This document shows positions 1-8,437 of a stretch of DNA of 64,000 nt, piece by piece. Position 1 is the stretch's first letter. Every line of letters begins with the position of its first letter. Both the position numbers and the translations under genes were made by a program. Origin of the DNA: Methanomicrobiales archaeon HGW-Methanomicrobiales-1 (GTDB taxonomy: Archaea > Halobacteriota > Methanomicrobia > Methanomicrobiales > Methanospirillaceae); NCBI GenBank assembly GCA_002839675.1, contig PGYM01000001.1, forward strand, positions 610,683-674,682, in the 5' to 3' direction. The notes under the pieces are model-generated. The model saw only the letters and a list, made by a program, of their open reading frames with translations. It was not told where the DNA came from and did no database searches.

Positions 1-1
1 C

Positions 2-451
2 ATGCACTCGTTATTTTCTGCCGATAAGCAGGATATTGAGGATGCAATCCGGTGTACGGGTTTTTTCCGGATCAAGGCTCAGCGCCTGCAATCCCTTGCT
101 TCTCATGTTATGGAATCCTATGGCAGCGTGGACCGGATGCGGCAGATCCCTACAGAAAAACTCCGGGAAGGGTTGCTCAGTGTCAAAGGAATTGGTGAAG
201 AGACTGCTGACAGTATCCTCTGTTTTGGTTTTTTACGCACCAGTTTTGTGATTGATGCGTATACGGAAAAAATTGTGCGATGCGCAGGTGTGCAGGAAAA
301 ACGGCAGGAATTAAAACCCCTGTTTGAAAAAGTCCTGGCCTGTGACCCGGAGGTGTACCGGCAGACTCATGCTCATATGGTGGAATATGCAAAAGAATTC
401 TGTGGGAAGAAGAGGTGCAGTGAATGTATTCTGGTGAATTTGAACGGATAG
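2..451 (+). CDS. HhH-GPD DNA glycosylase, endonuclease III-like (5' partial)
   Basis: This is the C-terminal part of a base-excision-repair glycosylase; the gene begins before the window, so the ATG at position 2 is internal. A helix-hairpin-helix reads SVKGIGEETADSILCFGF and is followed by the catalytic Asp region FVIDAYTEKIV. The residue that is Lys in true endonuclease III (G-x-KTA) is Glu here (GEETAD), which resembles the endonuclease-III-related or MagIII 3-methyladenine glycosylase branch rather than Nth. The C-terminus has three cysteines (FCGKKRCSEC) but not the full C-x6-C-x2-C-x5-C iron-sulfur loop. It overlaps the downstream aldolase by 28 bases, so the two are probably co-transcribed. 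Substrate is not known. Confidence 0.8.
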   Translation: MHSLFSADKQDIEDAIRCTGFFRIKAQRLQSLASHVMESYGSVDRMRQIPTEKLREGLLSVKGIGEETADSILCFGFLRTSFVIDAYTEKIVRCAGVQEKRQELKPLFEKVLACDPEVYRQTHAHMVEYAKEFCGKKRCSECILVNLNG

Positions 452-960
452 GGAAACGATTGTTTGCCGAACACCTTGTGGGTGGCAACTTTGGCAATAT
501 GAGTGTGAGATCCGCAGATGGTGGTTTTTTCATCAAGCGCACCGGGACCTGTCTTGATGTTGCTACTGAACTGGTGCACGTACCGCTTTCGGGTGATGCG
601 CCCAAAGCTGCCTCCAGTGAGTACCGGGTGCATCGTGCTGTATATGCCACAACAAACCATGCCGCGATTGTTCACGCCCATCCCCCGTACGCGGTTGCAG
701 CATCGCTGGTCATGGATGCGATTGTCCCGGAAGACAGTGAAGGGGAGATGTTCTGCCCGCTGATTCCGGTGGTGACGGGTGCACCCGGCTCGCAGGAAGT
801 TGCCGATAATGTTGCGCGTGCCCTTTCCACTTCGAAACTGGTGATTGCCCGGGGACACGGCACGTTTGCCGCGGGTGCAACGCTCGATGACGCGTATGTG
901 TTGACTTCGCTTGCCGAACATTCCTGCCGGGTGCTCGCGCTCAAGCGGCAGTTTCTCTGA
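424..960 (+). CDS. class II aldolase/adducin family protein (fuculose-1-phosphate aldolase-like)
   Basis: A 178-residue protein of the class II aldolase family, zinc-dependent enzymes that cleave or form small sugar-phosphate carbon-carbon bonds. Zinc ligands are visible as HAHPP near residue 80 and the late GHG motif (ARGHGTFA) near residue 142, and the N-terminal GNFGNMSVR loop binds phosphate in the family. In methanogens a family member (MJ1418) makes lactaldehyde for coenzyme F420, which is a possible role but is not shown here. The start lies inside the end of the upstream glycosylase gene. Substrate assignment is uncertain; family assignment is firm. Confidence 0.82.
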   Translation: MYSGEFERIGKRLFAEHLVGGNFGNMSVRSADGGFFIKRTGTCLDVATELVHVPLSGDAPKAASSEYRVHRAVYATTNHAAIVHAHPPYAVAASLVMDAIVPEDSEGEMFCPLIPVVTGAPGSQEVADNVARALSTSKLVIARGHGTFAAGATLDDAYVLTSLAEHSCRVLALKRQFL

Positions 961-1814
961 TTATTTTTTGATAAGGAAAAATTGTACAAAAAATTCCTGA
1001 ACCGGATTTTTCCGGAATAAAAAAAACCGGGAATTCGTGATCCCGGGTTCCGGAAATAATTTTTTAAAAAATTCCTGGCGATTTTTTTTGAATGAAAAAA
1101 TATTTTTTTGGATATTCCGAAAAATAAAAAACCAAACGGCTCGGTGTTCCTGATAAAATCCTGAATCTTTCGTATCGGTCCCAGTCGCCCCCGGATAATC
1201 CCCAAAATCCACCCCCGTCAGGAGTTTATGGGGGTCATGAAAAAGGGGGGTTTGATCCCTCGAAAACCCTGTAAAATGCCCGGTTTGCCAAACGGAGCAT
1301 TTCCCAAAAACCCCGCAAAACGCCCGGATTCCATCAGGGCAATTAGCATGGAGAAAATTAAAAAAAGGGTTCATTCCGGGGTTTTCAGGATCTGGGTGGA
1401 TTTTCCTTCCGGATTTTCGGAAGATAGGAAGGTAGCGGCTCGGAAAAAAAGTGCTGCCAAAGCGCAATAATGTGCATCAGAATGCATTATATGCGCCTCA
1501 AATTGTGCCTATTTTTGTGATTGGAGCGATTTAAGCCGAAATAATTGGAGAATAACTGGGGGTGGCGGGATTTCAGGGTACCGGGTGGGATCCCCCGGGT
1601 CGGACTGGTGTGCGTGGCAGGCCGGGAATTTTTCCGGAAATTCTTATGAGAAAAATTTCCGGAATTTTCTAAAAATAATTTTCGGATCCGGATTTTTTCC
1701 TGTACAAAAAACCGGGCCGGGAAAAATTACGGATCGGATAATTGTTTGCTGGGAAAAAATCCAGATAACCCAATCAATCGTATGAGAATTTTTTTTCTGA
1801 TTAGTAAAAAAAAA
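961..1814. other. gene-free AT-rich gap with short repeats
   Basis: About 850 bases between the aldolase and the convergent glycosyltransferase. The open frames here (for example 1228-1470 plus and 961-1467 minus) are low-complexity, rich in Lys, Phe and Pro, and resemble no family I know. The DNA holds A/T homopolymers, four copies of the palindrome TTCCGGAA (1010, 1048, 1632, 1657), a near-tandem pair (1263-1285 and 1307-1329, consensus AAAACCCYGYAAAAYGCCCGG) and an imperfect inverted repeat at its ends. It looks like decayed or non-coding repeat DNA. Confidence 0.6.
1047..1690. repeat. imperfect inverted repeat flanking the gap core
   Basis: The bases from about 1047 to 1090 match the reverse complement of about 1690 to 1647 at roughly 80 percent; both arms contain TCCG-AAAT-ATTTTT-AAAATTCC-GG in that order. 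A second weak inverted match pairs about 1180-1200 (CCAGTCGCCCCCGG) with 1610-1590. The spacing differs between the arms, so this is either a decayed element or coincidental similarity of A/T-rich DNA. No transposase frame is inside. Confidence 0.35.
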
Positions 1815-2738
1815 TTACTTGGGATATTTCGGGGATTGCAGGATCTGTATCTCCCGGATGATCTCGCGGTGGAAGACCAGCAGCATATCGCTGATCATCC
1901 CAAACATGAAGATCTCAATACCCACCACGATCAGAAGCACGGTAAGGATAGTGAGCGGAATGTGTTCGATGTTGTGCATCCATTCGAGAACCACAAAGAC
2001 GCCGATGAGTAAACCCAGGATGGACGTAAAGACCCCCATCATGCCGAAATAGAACATCGGGTTGTTTACCCGCGCAAGCCGGTAGATGGTGCTGACAATC
2101 TTGATGCCATCGTGGAATGGGGAGAGTTTGGTGGCGGTTCCCGGGCGGTGGGAATATTTAATCGGCACAACCATGACCCGCTGGCCGTTTCTGACCGATT
2201 CAACAGAGATCTCGGTCTCGATCTCGAACCCTTTCTCTTTTAAGTGCATCTGCTGGATGGCAAGTTTGGTAAATGCCCTGTACCCGGAGAGAATATCGTG
2301 CAGGTCCCGGCTGTGGGCAACCTTGAAGAGAAGGTTGAGCATGTGGTTGCCGAAGAGATTGAGATGGGAAAATGAACCTTCTTCAGCATTGATGAGGCGA
2401 TCCCCGATCACCTGATCAAATCCCAGGAACAAGGGGGTGAGCATCTTCTCTGCATCTTTTGCAGAGTAGGTGCCATCACCGTCAAGCATGAGGATATAGG
2501 GCTGCTCTATGACCTCAAATGCCTCGATGATCGCATTTCCTTTTCCCTTACCGGATTGTGTGCGGACCGTTGCGCCGGCTTCCCGGGCGCTTTTTACGGT
2601 ATTGTCCGAGCTCTTACCATCAGCAACGAGGATATGGGTATACCCGAGTGCCGTGAACTCCCGCACGAGATTACCGATTGTCGGGCCTTCGTTCAAGGTG
2701 GGAATTAAAATGCAGACCTCATCTTTGTTGAACTTCAT
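1815..2738 (-). CDS. AglJ-like family 2 glycosyltransferase
   Basis: A 307-residue membrane glycosyltransferase of the dolichyl-phosphate hexose synthase type. The GT-A fold starts with ILIPTLNEGPTIGNL (residues 10-24), and the metal-binding acidic motif DGDGTY is at 86-91. Two hydrophobic segments near residues 230-250 and 262-290 anchor the C-terminus. The size, the SGYRAF motif and the C-terminal helices fit the archaeal AglJ family (TIGR04182), which adds the first sugar to dolichol phosphate for S-layer N-glycosylation. It is divergent from the DUF99 gene, with only 38 bases between starts. The family is secure; the exact sugar and acceptor are inferred. Confidence 0.78.
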   Translation of the reverse strand: MKFNKDEVCILIPTLNEGPTIGNLVREFTALGYTHILVADGKSSDNTVKSAREAGATVRTQSGKGKGNAIIEAFEVIEQPYILMLDGDGTYSAKDAEKMLTPLFLGFDQVIGDRLINAEEGSFSHLNLFGNHMLNLLFKVAHSRDLHDILSGYRAFTKLAIQQMHLKEKGFEIETEISVESVRNGQRVMVVPIKYSHRPGTATKLSPFHDGIKIVSTIYRLARVNNPMFYFGMMGVFTSILGLLIGVFVVLEWMHNIEHIPLTILTVLLIVVGIEIFMFGMISDMLLVFHREIIREIQILQSPKYPK

Positions 2739-2776
2739 TGGTATAGTATTTTTAATACGGTGGCATAAGTGCTTCT

Positions 2777-3355
2777 ATGCACATCCCGAAAAAAGGGTTG
2801 CGCGCATTGGGCATTGCAGAAAGTTTTTCCGGCCGTACCTGTTCCACACTGGCCGGTGTAGTGATGCGAAAGGATCTCCGGATCGATGGCTTTGCGTTTG
2901 GTAATGTAACTGTGGGGGGAATGGATGCTACAGACCGTATCCTTGGCATGGTTAAGGATCTTGACCGGAGTGACATCAATGTCATTATGCTCTCCGGTTG
3001 TGTTATTGCGTGGTTCAATGTGATCGATCCTGCCCGCATTGCACTTGATACCGGCATTCCGGTGATCTGTGTCACGTACGAAGACTCGGATGGACTGGAA
3101 GCAGATATCAGGTATCATTTTCCCGATGATGAAGAGAGAATCACTGCATACCGGAAACTGGGTGAACGCGTACCCGTAAAAATTCACACGCACCAGACCA
3201 TTTTCCTGCGTGCCTGGGGTTTATCCCAGAATGATGCTGAGCAACTATGCAAAGATTTCACCCTGGAAGGAAAGATTCCCGAACCTCTTCGTGTCGCCCG
3301 GCTTTGTTCGCGCCATCTGGTAAACTATCGAATGGGAAACCATCTCTCTAACTAA
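2777..3355 (+). CDS. DUF99 (UPF0215) family protein, endonuclease V-like fold
   Basis: A 192-residue soluble archaeal protein of the DUF99 family. Characteristic stretches are ALGIAESF near residue 11, IDGFAFGNVTVGG near 36 and VIMLSGCVIAWFNVID near 69. The family is related to endonuclease V and is sometimes labelled endonuclease dU, implying action on deaminated DNA, but I know of no demonstration that covers this protein. It is divergently transcribed from the glycosyltransferase and has no operon partner. Confidence 0.82.
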   Translation: MHIPKKGLRALGIAESFSGRTCSTLAGVVMRKDLRIDGFAFGNVTVGGMDATDRILGMVKDLDRSDINVIMLSGCVIAWFNVIDPARIALDTGIPVICVTYEDSDGLEADIRYHFPDDEERITAYRKLGERVPVKIHTHQTIFLRAWGLSQNDAEQLCKDFTLEGKIPEPLRVARLCSRHLVNYRMGNHLSN

Positions 3356-3440
3356 TACTACAGATTGCCTGAAGGAAAGTATTCATTAATATCCACAAAA
3401 AAAGAGAATAGCAGAAACAATTACTGGGAGTTGAGCAGAT

Positions 3441-3632
3441 TTGACACAGGATGAAAAAGGTGAGCGCTGGGTATGCCTTGAATGCCATTATATTTTTGAC
3501 CCGGTAAAGGGAGACCCGAAAAACGGTATTCCCTGCGGAACCCCCTGGAAGGATGTACCGGATTCATGGCGATGTCCCGAATGCAAAATCCTCAAGGCAA
3601 AAAAAGGTGTCTTCAAGCGGCTTGATGATTGA
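3441..3632 (+). CDS. rubredoxin-like protein
   Basis: A 63-residue one-iron electron carrier. The iron ligands are two CxxC pairs, Cys12/Cys15 and Cys45/Cys48, with the usual rubredoxin core (YIFDP, GDP.NGI, W.CPEC) between them. The position that is usually Pro in the GI-PGT loop is Cys32, an extra cysteine. The start is TTG at 3441, chosen because GGGAG lies about 10 bases upstream and no ATG precedes the first CxxC. In anaerobic archaea such proteins serve flavodiiron or rubrerythrin-type oxygen and peroxide reduction; no partner gene is adjacent. Confidence 0.88.
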   Translation: MTQDEKGERWVCLECHYIFDPVKGDPKNGIPCGTPWKDVPDSWRCPECKILKAKKGVFKRLDD

Positions 3633-3650
3633 GGTCAATAATCTTCATTC

Positions 3651-3657
3651 TTTTTTT
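3651..3657 (+). terminator. T-run terminator after rubredoxin
   Basis: Seven consecutive T residues, followed by ATTATTA, lie 19 bases past the rubredoxin stop and just before the convergent pilin gene. Archaeal RNA polymerase commonly terminates at such T tracts. Confidence 0.45.
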
Positions 3658-3661
3658 ATTA

Positions 3662-4156
3662 TTACGCTGTATACTTGTGGCGTGAGATGATCTGATCGGT
3701 TGAATTATCATATACTTCGAATGTGATCTCTTCATCCGGATGAAATGTTTTATCCTTATAATTGATGCTTATAGCCTGACCCGCATTCCATGTTTGTCCC
3801 GTCATTCCTTTGATATACTGGACACCAATATGGTGTGAACTGATAAAATCGTGCCCGTTCATTGTTGAAATGACTGAACCCAACGGAATGCCATTTTTGT
3901 AGGTTTTTGCGTAAAGGTTCTTGTTTTTATACCCCATCGCGTCGGTATTTTTTACTATCATGGTACTTTCAAAATTGGTGCCGTGAGTTACCCCGGTGAT
4001 TTTGAAAATCGCTGGTACAGGAGAATCCTGTAAGGTAAAATCAGGGATATGAAAGAGAAGGATAACGAGCGCTGCAAGGCTAATCGTTATCGCTATAGTA
4101 AGGATCCCGCCAATAACCGGAGAGGTTGCATCAGTATTCTCTGCAAATAATGACAA
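3662..4156 (-). CDS. archaeal type IV pilin-like protein
   Basis: A 164-residue secreted or surface protein. The N-terminus is the archaeal pilin class III-like signal: charged residues ENTDAT, then SPVIGGILTIAITISLAALV forming the hydrophobic assembly helix. The rest is a beta-rich extracellular domain. Methanomicrobiales carry many such single pilins (Pilin_N, formerly DUF1628), processed by a prepilin peptidase. It stands alone here with no assembly ATPase nearby. Whether it builds a pilus or is a minor surface protein cannot be told. Confidence 0.75.
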   Translation of the reverse strand: MSLFAENTDATSPVIGGILTIAITISLAALVILLFHIPDFTLQDSPVPAIFKITGVTHGTNFESTMIVKNTDAMGYKNKNLYAKTYKNGIPLGSVISTMNGHDFISSHHIGVQYIKGMTGQTWNAGQAISINYKDKTFHPDEEITFEVYDNSTDQIISRHKYTA

Positions 4157-4351
4157 TACCAGAAATAAAAGATATAAGATTATATTTTTATTGAAATCTT
4201 TCTGATATGGCTAATGATATTATGCTTCAGTAAATACAATGAAGCAAAAACACACTGAATCGCGTCGGTATGAGGAAAAACCGTGAGCATAAATATTCAC
4301 GGCACTAAGCATTCTCACTGGATAAATGTCTCCTTTATGGATTGCCCTTAA

Positions 4352-5317
4352 ATGTCTGTTCAGCCCGAAGTTTCCGAGACGATCGATTCACGGCAAAAAG
4401 GCCGGGAATTCTACCTTGAAGGTCTTGCACTTGGACGTGAAGGACGACACTCGGATGCGCTCGCTTCGTTCTCTCTTGCTCTTGCAGTTGACCCGACCCT
4501 TGCGCTTGCATGGGTTGGCAGGGGTTTTGCGCTGGGGAAGCTGGGCCGGTATGAAGAAGAGATCGAGTGCTGCGATAAAGCGATCGTTTTGGATTCCCGG
4601 TGTGTTGATGCATGGAACAACAAGGCATTTGCTTACGGTATGCTGGACCGGTTCCAGGAAAAGATCACCTGCTGTGATCAGGCACTTGCGATCGATCCGG
4701 AGAATGCCGCGGCATGGAATAACAAAGGTGTAGCCCTGGGGATGCTTGGCAGGTTTGAAGCCGAGATCCATTGCTGCGATCGTGCCATTGAACTCAGGCC
4801 CCGTTACCTTTCGGCATGGGTGAACAAAGGATTTGCCTTTGGAAAAATGAAATGGTATGAAGAAGAGATCATCTGCTATGATCGCGCCCTGAAAATTTAT
4901 CCGTTTTTCCTGTCCGCTCTTGTGAAAAAAGGCATGGCCCTCATCAACCTCAAACAATACCTTGAAGCGATCGAAGTCCTCGATCATGCCCTGGCAATCG
5001 ATCCCGGGAATGCCAAAGCCCTCTACCGGAAAGGCCTGTCGCTCAGCATGTTGTCCCGGCATGAAGATGCGATACGATGCCTTGAGAAAGCACTTGAGAT
5101 CGATCCAACCATTGCTGATGCATGGGTCGTGATGAGCAATTCCTGCTTTATGCTCGGCAAACTGGATGATTCAGCCCGTGCATTTGATAAAGCGTACTAT
5201 CTTGATGCAAAAGATGTCCGGACCGGGGTAGTCAAGGGTCTTTCATTGTTGAAAAGCGGGAAATTCGATGACGCTCTCCGGTGCTTTTCGGATGTGTATG
5301 GGATCCTTCTCCGGTAA
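4352..5317 (+). CDS. tetratricopeptide repeat protein
   Basis: A 321-residue protein built almost entirely of about nine 34-residue TPR units; the recurring pattern is AW.NKG.ALG.LGRYEEEI.CCD.A, and each unit ends in DP or an equivalent turn. There is no signal peptide or membrane segment, so it is a cytoplasmic scaffold. Cysteine pairs (CCD) recur at the same place in four adjacent repeats, which shows recent internal duplication. Partners are unknown; the next gene starts 62 bases downstream and may be co-transcribed. Confidence 0.85.
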   Translation: MSVQPEVSETIDSRQKGREFYLEGLALGREGRHSDALASFSLALAVDPTLALAWVGRGFALGKLGRYEEEIECCDKAIVLDSRCVDAWNNKAFAYGMLDRFQEKITCCDQALAIDPENAAAWNNKGVALGMLGRFEAEIHCCDRAIELRPRYLSAWVNKGFAFGKMKWYEEEIICYDRALKIYPFFLSALVKKGMALINLKQYLEAIEVLDHALAIDPGNAKALYRKGLSLSMLSRHEDAIRCLEKALEIDPTIADAWVVMSNSCFMLGKLDDSARAFDKAYYLDAKDVRTGVVKGLSLLKSGKFDDALRCFSDVYGILLR

Positions 5318-5379
5318 TCCGGCAGGGCTGTTGTCACGTATACTCCGCTTTTTTATGTCTCTCGCACGAACAGAAGTGT

Positions 5380-6702
5380 ATGGATGTTGAGGAGTATGTC
5401 CGCAGAAATATTACTGATGGTGCGGATCGGGAAACCTTACAAAAGAATCTTACCGATCGTATCCTTGAAATAAAAAATGTCAGGAAATCCTATGCCGATG
5501 CCTTTTCCCGCGCGGTGATTGAAGAAGTCAACAATACGCTTGGATTACACGGTGACTTTTTTGAGTTCGAGCCCGCCCAGGTAAAGATGGGAGAGTTCGG
5601 GGTCGGGTCAAGAGGGCAGGGAGATTTTTTTGCCCACCGCCAGATTGCCCGTATCATCGGGAAAACATCGGCTTCTGTTGGTGTCGATGAGATGGATGAT
5701 GCAGGTGCCGTTTGTGCCGAAGGAAAATATATTGTCTGTACCGTTGATGGCATGCACTCCCGCCTTTCCGATTACCCGTTCCTTGCAGGCTTTCATGTAA
5801 CCCGGGCAACGCTCCGCGATGCCTATGTGATGGGAGCAAAACCCGTTATGCTCTTTTCCGATATCCATGTCGCCGATGACGGTGACGTTGCGAAGATTTT
5901 TGACTATACTGCGGGAATTACCACCGTGGGCGAAGCAATGAATGTCCCCCTTGTTACGGGTTCAACATTGCGTATTGGCGGGGATATGGTATTGGGGAGT
6001 CGCCTGACCGGCTGTGTTGGTGCCGTTGGTGTTGCCGAACATCTCACTGCCCGCAAAGCAACAGAAGCCGGTGACGTGCTTCTCATGTCTGAGGGAGCCG
6101 GTGGGGGAACTATTGCGACTGCAGCGATATACTCGGGATTTCCGGATGTCGTGGAACACACCATCAATCTCAACTTCCTCATGGCCTGCGAAACCCTGAT
6201 GAAAAATAAAATTTTTCCCCGCATTCATGCTATGACCGATGTGACGAATGGGGGTCTGCGGGGTGATGTTTTCGAGATGGCAGAGACGGCGAATTGCCGT
6301 ATAATAATCGATGAATCCGCAACAACAACGCTCGTTGAGCCGCATGTCCGGGCAATGCTTGAGAAACTGGAGATCGACTACCTCGGTGTATCTCTCGATG
6401 CGCTTCTCATTGTTGCTCCCCCGGATGCCGCCGATGAGATCTGCCGGGTAGTAAAAACCGCGGGCGTCCGGATGCATAAGGTCGGGTATGTTGAAGCGGG
6501 CAGGCCGGAATCGGTTCTTCTCATGGATGGAAAGGAATGCGATTTCAACCCGAGGTTCAGGGAGTCTGCGTATACGCCGGTGAAAAAGGTTGCTGACACC
6601 GATACGCGAGATTTTGAGGCAATGAAGGAAGGGGTATTGCATGCTGCTGAAGCTGCCATACAGAAAAAAGAACGCGTTCTTCAGAAACTCCAGAAAAAAT
6701 AA
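5380..6702 (+). CDS. AIR synthase-related ATP-binding protein (PurM/SelD/HypE superfamily)
   Basis: About 440 residues. The N-terminal 90 residues are a helical extension, and the AIR-synthase core follows: DEMDDAGAV near 100, the GMHSRL and FHVTRATLRDAYVMGAKP strands, then the C-terminal half with SEGAGGGT and MTDVTNGGLRGD. This superfamily phosphorylates or dehydrates acyl and selenium substrates with ATP; HypE and SelD are relatives, but neither signature is complete, and methanogens have several uncharacterised members. The ATG at 5380 is preferred over an upstream in-frame ATG at 5281 because the earlier part runs through the preceding TPR gene and reads as non-protein-like sequence. Substrate unknown. 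Confidence 0.75.
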   Translation: MDVEEYVRRNITDGADRETLQKNLTDRILEIKNVRKSYADAFSRAVIEEVNNTLGLHGDFFEFEPAQVKMGEFGVGSRGQGDFFAHRQIARIIGKTSASVGVDEMDDAGAVCAEGKYIVCTVDGMHSRLSDYPFLAGFHVTRATLRDAYVMGAKPVMLFSDIHVADDGDVAKIFDYTAGITTVGEAMNVPLVTGSTLRIGGDMVLGSRLTGCVGAVGVAEHLTARKATEAGDVLLMSEGAGGGTIATAAIYSGFPDVVEHTINLNFLMACETLMKNKIFPRIHAMTDVTNGGLRGDVFEMAETANCRIIIDESATTTLVEPHVRAMLEKLEIDYLGVSLDALLIVAPPDAADEICRVVKTAGVRMHKVGYVEAGRPESVLLMDGKECDFNPRFRESAYTPVKKVADTDTRDFEAMKEGVLHAAEAAIQKKERVLQKLQKK

Positions 6703-6710
6703 TATTTTTA

Positions 6711-7439
6711 TTACTGTGGTTTCCTGCCACTCACACAAATGTTATACGCCAGTTGAGGAACCCGTTTCTCAACGAATGGTTCAACTTTCTGGGCGAAATT
6801 GAACAGTGGATCGATCATATCGATATGGGCAAAGGAGCACCATGACACCTCGACATCTGAAAATCCTGCCTCGGTGAAGAGAGCGGTCATCTCGTTCTTG
6901 TCATAATAATGCTCCCCGAAATTCTTCATCACGACATGCTTGATCTTCATCATCTCCCCGATTTGATAGATTGCCGGGATTCCCCGGGTGAGGAGTTTTT
7001 TTCCTAAGGTGCAGATGGAAATGGTTCCTCCCGGTTTTAATACCCGGAGGGATTCGCTGAGCATTGCCTGCGGATCTTTGACATAACTGAATGCGAGAAG
7101 ACTGGCAACGGCCTCGAATGAATCGTCACAAAAGGGGATCTTCTCTCCGGTGCCGAGAATAAATTCGCTGGTGGGACACCGGTGGTGTGCCCGCGAGATC
7201 ATTTTTCCGCTGATATCAAGGCCGACAGCAGTTCCCCCGTTTTTAATGAATTTTTCTACAAACAGTCCGGTTCCACACCCGATGTCGAGAAGTCTTCCGC
7301 CGCGGGGCAGGGGACGCATGAGCTGGCTGCTGATATGGGTGTGATATCTCCTTCCCCGGTGATGATCGTAATGATGATCATACACATCGGCGATGGAATC
7401 ATAATGGAGCTGGATTTTGTCGTGTCTGGTTGCGCTCAT
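6711..7439 (-). CDS. class I SAM-dependent methyltransferase
   Basis: A 242-residue methyltransferase of the UbiE/Methyltransf_11 type. The SAM-binding motif I is LLDIGCGTGLF near residues 49-59, the acidic residue of motif II is in GLDISG about 20 residues later, and the post-motif region contains VLKPGGTISI. A His-rich N-terminus (YDHHYDHHRGRRYHTH) is unusual. The start ATG overlaps the stop of the upstream clamp-loader-like gene by four bases (ATGA), so the two are translationally coupled. Substrate is unknown. Confidence 0.8.
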   Translation of the reverse strand: MSATRHDKIQLHYDSIADVYDHHYDHHRGRRYHTHISSQLMRPLPRGGRLLDIGCGTGLFVEKFIKNGGTAVGLDISGKMISRAHHRCPTSEFILGTGEKIPFCDDSFEAVASLLAFSYVKDPQAMLSESLRVLKPGGTISICTLGKKLLTRGIPAIYQIGEMMKIKHVVMKNFGEHYYDKNEMTALFTEAGFSDVEVSWCSFAHIDMIDPLFNFAQKVEPFVEKRVPQLAYNICVSGRKPQ

Positions 7440-8437
7440 GAAAACACCGTATGGACTTTAGTGGTAAATGCCCCGATCTGGACAAATTCGTTGTTGCTGT
7501 GTTGCATCCGCAATTCGGCATCTGCAAGTGCAATGGCAATTTCCGGGTGATTGTACTCCCTTCTGGTGATGATCCGGATCTGTTCGAGCACTTCACTGCC
7601 GGATAACCCGTAATCGATCATCAGTGATTCGAACCTTCTGACCGCCCCACGGATATCCCCGTCTTTTATTGCTTTTATCGCAGAACCTGACACATTTGCG
7701 GTCTCTGATTGATCGATCTCAAAGAGACTGTGGCATTTTCCTGTTTCAAGAGCCGCCTGCAGCAACAGGATTGCCCGCCGCATATCGCCACGGGCAGACT
7801 GGACAATCAGATCGAGATCATCGTCCGAGCAACCCTGTTTGCCGGTTTGTTCGATCTCCTTTATCCGGAGAAGGAATTGTAGCAGGGTGTCCTGATCAAC
7901 CGGGGCGAAGAACAGCGGAAGGCAGCGGGAGGCGATTGCGGGAATAATCGAACTCTGGTTTGTTGTCGTAAATATAAAACGACAGGTACCGCTCGAACGC
8001 TCCATAATCCTTCTTAACGCCTGCTGGGCATCAAGGGTCAGGGTATGTGCATCCTCAAAAACCATCAGCTTGAACTCGGTATCCAAAGGGCGCAGGGATG
8101 CATACCATTTGATAATATATTTGAAATTATTGATTAAAGACTGGTTTTTCTGGTAGAGATGGGAATAACGTTCATCCTGTTCAAGCAATGCTTTCCCCTG
8201 GGAAAAAAGATCGGCTGTCTGGAATATTGAAGTATTAAGTTCCCAATTCTCTTTGTACAGTGCACGCGCGAAACACTCGACCGCAACACTCTTTCCGGTA
8301 CCATGGGGGCCGGTGAGGATCAGGTGGGGCAGGGTTCGTTTCTCGGCAAAGGATGAGAGAACCCGGATTGAAGGCGCCTGCCCAAGAATGTCTGAAAATT
8401 CTTTCGGGCGGTATCGTTCAATCCATAGCATGGCCAA
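7436..8437 (-). CDS. replication factor C small-subunit paralogue with altered Walker B
   Basis: A 333-residue AAA+ clamp-loader subunit. The RFC box (WIERYRPKEFSDILGQ), Walker A (GPHGTGKS, residues 43-50) and the SRC arginine-finger motif (170-172) are present. The Walker B motif reads VFEDAH (126-131), where active small subunits have LDEAD, so the magnesium-binding Asp and catalytic Glu are exchanged. Some euryarchaea have a three-subunit RFC with two different small subunits, as shown for Methanosarcina, and this fits the second one beside the canonical subunit at 16882-17850. It overlaps the genes on both sides, by 20 and 4 bases. Confidence 0.8.
   Translation of the reverse strand: MAMLWIERYRPKEFSDILGQAPSIRVLSSFAEKRTLPHLILTGPHGTGKSVAVECFARALYKENWELNTSIFQTADLFSQGKALLEQDERYSHLYQKNQSLINNFKYIIKWYASLRPLDTEFKLMVFEDAHTLTLDAQQALRRIMERSSGTCRFIFTTTNQSSIIPAIASRCLPLFFAPVDQDTLLQFLLRIKEIEQTGKQGCSDDDLDLIVQSARGDMRRAILLLQAALETGKCHSLFEIDQSETANVSGSAIKAIKDGDIRGAVRRFESLMIDYGLSGSEVLEQIRIITRREYNHPEIAIALADAELRMQHSNNEFVQIGAFTTKVHTVFS

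Noticed and set aside
1228-1470. 80-residue open frame in the first gap
   Set aside because: Composition is Lys/Phe/Pro-rich and irregular, no start context or family match; the region behaves as non-coding DNA.
5281-5379. N-terminal extension of the AIR-synthase relative
   Set aside because: The extra 33 codons overlap the TPR gene and read as non-protein-like sequence; ATG 5380 is preferred.
6711-7439. His-rich N-terminus of the methyltransferase as a metal-binding motif
   Set aside because: The histidines fall in an irregular, low-complexity stretch with no known spacing pattern.
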